DNA from: Cymodocea nodosa
Lineage: Eukaryota; Streptophyta; Magnoliopsida; Alismatales; Cymodoceaceae
Assembly (NCBI GenBank): GCA_036874045.1
Contig: CM072345.1
Coordinates: 13,980,001-14,044,000 of the forward strand
DNA: 64,000 nt
Reading direction: 5' to 3'
Below, in pieces: positions 57,903 to 64,000 of this stretch (within the stretch, counting starts at the first letter, position 1; the number at the start of each line of letters is the position of its first letter). The notes below the pieces were generated by a model that made no database searches, had not been told where the DNA came from, and saw nothing but the letters and a program-made list of their open reading frames with translations. Made by a program: the position numbers and the translations under genes.

Positions 57903-60900
57903 ACGCTTCATCAACATTCATGTAATCGTTCCAATTATTCATAACGGCATTTTACAAGTTCTTTCATTCTATATTTTCCTTCTTCTTTTTTCTTGTTTTA
58001 GAGATTGCTTGTGTAAATGAACGGGGGTTGGTGGAAGCCCTACCCACCGAAATATGAGGTTTCTTTGGGCAACAAATTCACCTCTTTTGCCCAGCAGGTG
58101 CATATTACTTACCATTTAGCTTCATAAAGAAACACTTGACAAAAGTTCATTTCTGTTTTCTGATGAACTATTTCATTCTTGCGCCCAGCAGTAATACACA
58201 CACATGCACTCTTTACTATCGTGCGGAACTGTTCTATGCACTTTGGGTCATTCTACCGAAATCTATTTGCAGTCCATGGTCCTTCAGAAGTATCATGACT
58301 GTTGGAATATTCTCGCATAGACTAAAGTTTCGTTTGTTTAATGGTAGTGATAGTTTGGAGTGACATTACAGTAAAGAGCTGGAAAAAATAACACTTGCAG
58401 AGTGTGATGTTTGTTCAATAGATTTTAACAGTGTGTTGGATTTTTATTTTACTCCTAAGAGCATTGTAATTAATATTTGGTGTACTGTAAATTATTTTTG
58501 TTGATAATATTATAAATTATATGATATGATACATTGTTTGTAAAAAATTATATATTTCAAAATCAAGATAAAATTTAAAAAGATTTCAAACATTAGATTT
58601 TATACTATCACATCTTTGAAAAAATCATTACCAAATATCATCGCAACTTTCCAAGACTTTGAATATTATTGCGTAGTTTATTTTTTATAAGTTATAAAAT
58701 TGAATAAAAAATTTGATCTACCAACAACCAATTTTGCATGGTTTTTTCCTTTTTTAACGTTACCAAACATATGATTTTACGTTTAGGGGGTTTCAATAGA
58801 AGAAGCTAACGCCTGTGCTGTGCTCTCTCATATCTGCGCTAAATATTGATGCTTGACGAAGCCCACGTTTGTATGATTTTACATATTTGCTCTTTGATAA
58901 GAGGTCTCTGGTGGGTTAAATAACAAGAGCGTAGTAGATTAGAAGGGATTGTTGTGTAAAAATGTACATATATAGCATTTCTTTGGATGATCACTTTGAT
59001 TAATGTTTGATAGTTCACGTACGCCAAGTTTTGTTGTGTGGTCTTGATCTGCGAGATGATTTGTCCGCGAAGATTGTATGTCATTTTGATTCAACACACT
59101 GCGTCCCAACAAGGTTGGGCACTGCAGTACAAAAATTTATTGACGAATCTGTAGTATTTCTTCAACATTGTGTTATGGACGATAATCCCCGTCCGCTGAG
59201 AGTTTTAAAGCATCTCTATGCTGAGCATCACAAGCCAGCAATTAAGAGTACGACCTCCAAAAACCCTAACAGTAAAAGCTACCATCAATTCCCTTCTCAC
59301 ATGTTAGACACACACAATCATAGATTCCCACGTTAGACACAAGGGCATGCAATGAGAGTCGAATTCGTATAATTATACAAGAAATTTTTTTTTTTTGATT
59401 CATATCGACAACACGACCCACACCACAAACCACAAATGAAGAGAAAATAAACTATAATCAAATCAATCGAATACAAAGTATGGAATATGATATATCTAGT
59501 GCACATGTATAAACGAAGTATCCTCCTCGCTTTAAATATGATATGCATGCATAACAATTCACAAGAATAATAAGACCAATATATAAAGTCAGACCGTTTC
59601 ATGCTTTTTTCTGACTGTTTTACCCGGATGTTTACAACTAACAATGCCTGCCAGTTTCTTGCTTAAACATGCTTGTTGTCCTCTCCTGCACCGCCATATA
59701 TATTCAAGGTCTTCCTCCCTAAGAAATGAAACAGTTTCATCATGCAAAACTTCATTTACAGTCCCGTGTATTTTCAGCAATCACACACTGGCAAAGCGAG
59801 GTTCAGTCAACAACAACATGCAGTGCGCGCTCACTATAGATTCGACATGCAAGAAGTTAATATGAAGTCTCAAATGATCATTTCATTCGTCTCTTCAGAG
59901 ACTTCTGATAAATAAAAAAATGATCATTTCATTCATTGTCATAAACTAAGATAACAATACTAAAAACTGTAATGAGGAGAAGACGACTTGCACACCCCAA
60001 CAATCCAGCACGTCCTCCCTTTTCATTCAAGCATCATTTCTTTCATTGAAGCGTTTCATTCAACCATGCATCCATAAAGTAGCATCTGTTGTGCAATGTA
60101 AGTGTAGTAAATGATATTCAAGGTCAAACTACAGGTAACGAAATTAACTACACTACCATTAGTTAAAAAAAGTCTAAAACTAATTGTACACAGCTAATAA
60201 GACATTTCAGCGGTCAATAGAAGCGCATTAACAATTCACAAGAACATTATTCTACCATTTGCCAACCTTGTTGTGTGCTTCTTGAACTTTTCTCAACCAT
60301 TTAACTTTTGCGTGCTTTGACGGTAATTGTAGGAATATTGACCTTGAATTCTTATTCTCTAATTTTAGTAATACAATATCTCATAATGGATCGTCTACTA
60401 TAATTTCATCTTCTTCTAGTTTTGCAAAATAATCCAATATAACACTGTAGCCCTATCACATTGCAAATCATGGATAAATTCCCCCCCCCCCCCTCCCATT
60501 TCACTTAGGAGGGTTTAGTGCCTGATAGAATGTATAAGTTGGAAAGGAAAATTTTTAAATTCTGATAAAAGAGGTGTTAGTACAAGATGGAAATATGGAA
60601 AAGAACGTAGATAATTCGTACCATATAAAAAGCTTTCATTTCCCATTGCTTGACATTCGAAACTCGACAAACGCAACAGCGACAAGCCCTCCAAATCCCT
60701 CATGCAGGACCCTCTCCAGAATTCTCTTCCTCGTGCACGATTCCCTCAGACGAAATCTTGCCACCAAGAAAGAGCTCGTCGGAATGACCTAACCCTTCGT
60801 ATCTCACTCCTCTATTCTCCCTTTGAACGCCCCTTCGTTTAATCAAAATCGTCACTTGTTTCAATCACCCGTGTACACCACTCCCTCATCCAAACAACAT

Positions 60901-61300
60901 AGCATAGCGTCAACGCCTGACGATGTCGGCCACGCGCAGACGAAGCAAGGTGGGTCGTCGAGTCATCCTCCCCTTTTGTCGATCTGAACAACACGCGAAT
61001 GAACAGAATCAAATGAAGATCTCGTACGACAATTGCACATCGTCGGACCCCTTTGAGTGCTTGGGACGTCGATTGTTTGCCTTCTCTGGCGTTGACCAAA
61101 TCTCCTTTTTCCATCGAACGTACAGGCTTCGACCTTCGTGTGTGGGTGTGTGTGGTTCACCGCGTTATGCTGCCCTAACTGGCGATCCTCGACAACGATG
61201 GTGCTAGGGTGCCGATGGTCCGATGACAGCGCACAGTGGACGATTGGCGCTGTTCACTAGAGAAGATAAAGTATAAAGAAAAGAAAAGAAAATACAAAAT
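57903..61300. other. Downstream intergenic region, no complete gene
   Basis: The 3' flank of the CRK gene is followed by AT-rich spacer. The segment 59016-59275 has an exon-like open frame (see findings). A poly(C) run of 13 lies at 60481-60493, and 60650-61210 is of mixed composition with short frames but no recognisable motif. Confidence 0.45.
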
Positions 61301-61301
61301 G

Positions 61302-61332
<31 letters not shown>
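61301..61332 (+). repeat. (AAT)n microsatellite
   Basis: About ten taa/aat units in a purine-rich AT stretch. Confidence 0.9.
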
Positions 61333-61333
<1 letters not shown>

Positions 61334-63816
61334 GAGAAATAAAAAAAAAAGAACGGTAGCAATGAAATAAAATAAATAAAGAGAAAATTGAAGTAAATAA
61401 GAAATGAAAGATGACTATTCTGAACATGTATTAAACATTTTTAAGAAATTTAACTTTTCAGACTTTTCGACGTATGCATTAAACCTCAATAAAAATTTTG
61501 ACTTTCTAAACATTTTATTTTTAACTATTTTAAATTTTCTATTTTCTTTTTATTTGAACATTCTGCCATTCATTAATGACCAGTTGTTTCTTTATTTGAG
61601 TAGGTATGTTTATCTTTGAACCATTCATTGATATAACGCTTCCCATCTCATTTAGTATTGAGAGGTTGACCTTTAATGCAATTACCTTCTATTGTTGAAG
61701 AAGTTATTATATTGACCTTCATGTTATTTTGGATTTGATAATGATCTTGGAATAAAACAATGCTCCTATGTTGCCATAGAATCATCAAACAACTTTTTTA
61801 AAGGATTTGAGAATTTAATTCTCTTATAATGAAATTTCTCGTATAAAGGCTTATCCTACAAACCTAAAAAAAAACATAAAAGGAAAATGCAAATAAGGAA
61901 ATAAGGAAATTTTTTTGCTATTAGATAATTAATGAAATAATGCAGTTATGTTCCATCTTAAAGTTAAGCCATCGGTTGTCATCTACTGCTTCCCAAATTT
62001 TGGTTGTGAGATTCCAACAAATTTTTGTTTGAACCTCAATTGACTTCCATTTTTGTTAATCTTTTTTAGTTGCAAATGTGTCATTTTAACTCCTATGCAT
62101 TGCAACAAAGCTTTCTTAAGCAATTCATAGCCTTTTGATGTTAAATGAGTTCTTAGCTTATGTCCTAAAGTTGCTAATTCATTACAGATGATTAGATATT
62201 CTTTTGTTAATTTATCAATCCACTCTATTTTCCCTCTTAATTGAGTAGGTGGCTCCTCTCTTGGTTGGGACGCTTCTTCTGGTAGGTTTTCTAGCCCAAT
62301 CAAGTGACCTGACTTCATGTTCTTTGATTGTCCATGTGTACCTATGTCGTTAAAACATCATTCATCAATATACAATATAAGAGGAAATCATATACATCTA
62401 CTCAATGTAATACATAGAATGAGAGACATCATAATACATGTAATAATCCAACAAAAATTAAATAAGAACAAAATACATAAGATACATCAATATCCAAACA
62501 CATGAGAATAAGTCCAATTACACATTTTTTAAATAACATTTCGAACAATGAGAAGTACATTTCATTTCAACAACATAATATATACATAAATTACCTTTCA
62601 GTAATGTTGGAAACCTAGAATAAAAAGGGAATCAGTAGTAACCTGTGGGAAAGATCTGGGAATGGTACATATCAAAAAAAGGGCATCACTTCATTGTTTC
62701 ATATCTAAAGCATTCATTTTTTTTTTTACGAACATACATACATACATACATATCGATTTAAAAACATCTTTTTACTGTTTTTACATACAGTTAAAAACAA
62801 AACAATCCCTTAAAAACATTGAAATGCTTCAGGCTACAGAAGAAAACCACTATTTTTAATTCCTTTCCTACAAGAGATAGATAACCCCAATTTTTGATTC
62901 TATTGTTACAGGAGATAATTGTTCTTACATACGCATTAGAATATAGTTTAGCCAATTACAAATCTTCTACTAGAAACAAACAACTACTATCCATCTACCA
63001 TAAGGAAAAATGTAATAAGCATAACTAGAGACATCTAACCATACACAACTGTTGGGTTTTCAAAAACAAGCTCTCACAATTGTTTCCCATTGGAGTGTGT
63101 GTGTGTGTGTGTGTGTGACGGAGATGTCAAATTCTGCTAATCATCACCTCATGTCTTCTCACATGGAGACGTAAATCAAACAAATAAAATACAGATGCAG
63201 ATAGGCAATGCGAAAACGTTACGGGTGAGAGGAAGATGGGTTTCTTTAGGGTTTTTGTTCGTATCTTTCGAACATGATGATAAACTTCCCCAAGCTCTTG
63301 CAGATGGGCAACTTGAGATGACCACGCATGGAATCGTCCCAACCGTGTGTGTTGATCGACTTCCCCAAGTTGCTTCGGCTAATGGAAGAAACAGTGGGAC
63401 GATGGCTGTCGAAAAGAGAAACCCAATCGAAGAGGATGATGCCAGTCGATGAGATGCTTCGTTCATCGACGATGGCAGTCGGGGAAAGAAAAGTTAACAC
63501 GGGGAAATATTTCGTTAAAACAGCTAGAGTGGGTCTGGTATCGATTTCAAAAATTGTATTAAACTAGAGTGGTTAGAGCGGGTAGACTAGGATTTACGGA
63601 GCTAAGTACAAATGTGTTTGCTAAAAGAGTAGATCCTGTCGTACCTTGAAGTCAAACACATCGTTTAAACAAACGTAACCTAAAAATAAGATATTGATTA
63701 ATTAATATAAATGATTTTTTTACTTAGACATATTTTTATTTTTTATTTTTTAAATCCTGTATCGCAGCAATATTGCATTTATTTTAATTCGGAATTAAAT
63801 ATCATGCAATTTTAGA

Positions 63817-63847
<31 letters not shown>

Positions 63848-64000
63848 GTCTGAGATGGGTCGGCTGCCCAACTTTGTTTTTTCAGAAGTGGAATCTCAAC
63901 TGGTTGAACTTTTGTGCTGTTGCCCTTTTCGTTTTTATTTTTTCCTTTTTTTTTTATCGGAAAATCTTTTCGCCGTCGACCCAACACAGTAGATGATCGG
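61333..64000. other. AT-rich intergenic region to the window end
   Basis: It holds a minus-strand open frame of 111 codons at 61983-62318 of unknown nature, a short (acat)n run near 62739-62752, a (GT)n run at 63095-63117, and a segment at 63390-63480 with repeated words cgatggcagtcg / cgatggctgtcg. No gene could be assigned. Confidence 0.45.

Overview
This window is nuclear DNA of a flowering plant. Intron-rich genes with GT-AG splice sites, plant-specific families (CDPK-related kinase, BBX18/19-type B-box protein, kinesin-7 with the plant C-terminal DUF3490 domain), an interrupted gene landscape and long AT-rich spacers full of transposon remnants all say so. Several genes have GC-rich 5' ends and AT-rich 3' ends (the kinase gene), or are GC-rich throughout (the endoglucanase). 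That pattern is typical of monocots, so I lean towards a monocot; I cannot name a species.

Six protein-coding genes could be reconstructed exon by exon, with reading phase checked across nearly every junction. (1) 1-8308, minus strand: the 5' part of a NERD-like PHD/CCCH zinc finger protein; the gene continues past the window start. (2) 16219-19037, plus: a complete 487-residue secreted GH9 endo-beta-1,4-glucanase. (3) 23044-28961, plus: a complete but unrecognised protein of about 625 residues, built from five related modules that include a 170-residue tandem duplication. (4) 33809-35909, minus: a two-B-box transcriptional regulator of the BBX18/19 type. (5) 40362-47307, plus: a 13-exon kinesin-7 of about 994 residues. 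(6) 51306-57902, plus: an 11-exon, 610-residue CDPK-related kinase with an acylation-type N-terminus. A tRNA-Ala(AGC) gene lies on the minus strand at 48804-48876 with a pol III T-run after it. At 29483-29960 there is a broken N-terminal remnant of an ATL-type RING-H2 gene.

The spacers and big introns hold mobile-element debris that open reading frames alone do not show. An RTE-type LINE reverse transcriptase remnant and an L1-type zf-RVT remnant lie in the 5.8 kb intron that splits the PHD region of gene 1, with a second RTE copy near 33.4 kb. A PIF/Harbinger transposase tail lies near 11 kb. A 615 bp Tourist-like element with TAA target duplications is at 19626-20240. An about 700 bp inverted-repeat element sits in kinesin intron 1, with a relative near 12.7 kb. 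There are two degenerate tRNA-derived SINEs. Tandem duplications occur at 5.6, 20.5 and 32.7 kb.

The genes do not form a pathway or cluster; this is an ordinary eukaryotic gene neighbourhood. The most unusual items are the five-fold 72-residue repeat array in the NERD-like protein, the unrecognised modular gene, the nested inverted-repeat element, a duplication with a templated 16-base filler, and a tRNA-Glu-like sequence missing its anticodon arm. I found no operon, CRISPR array or defence-type system.
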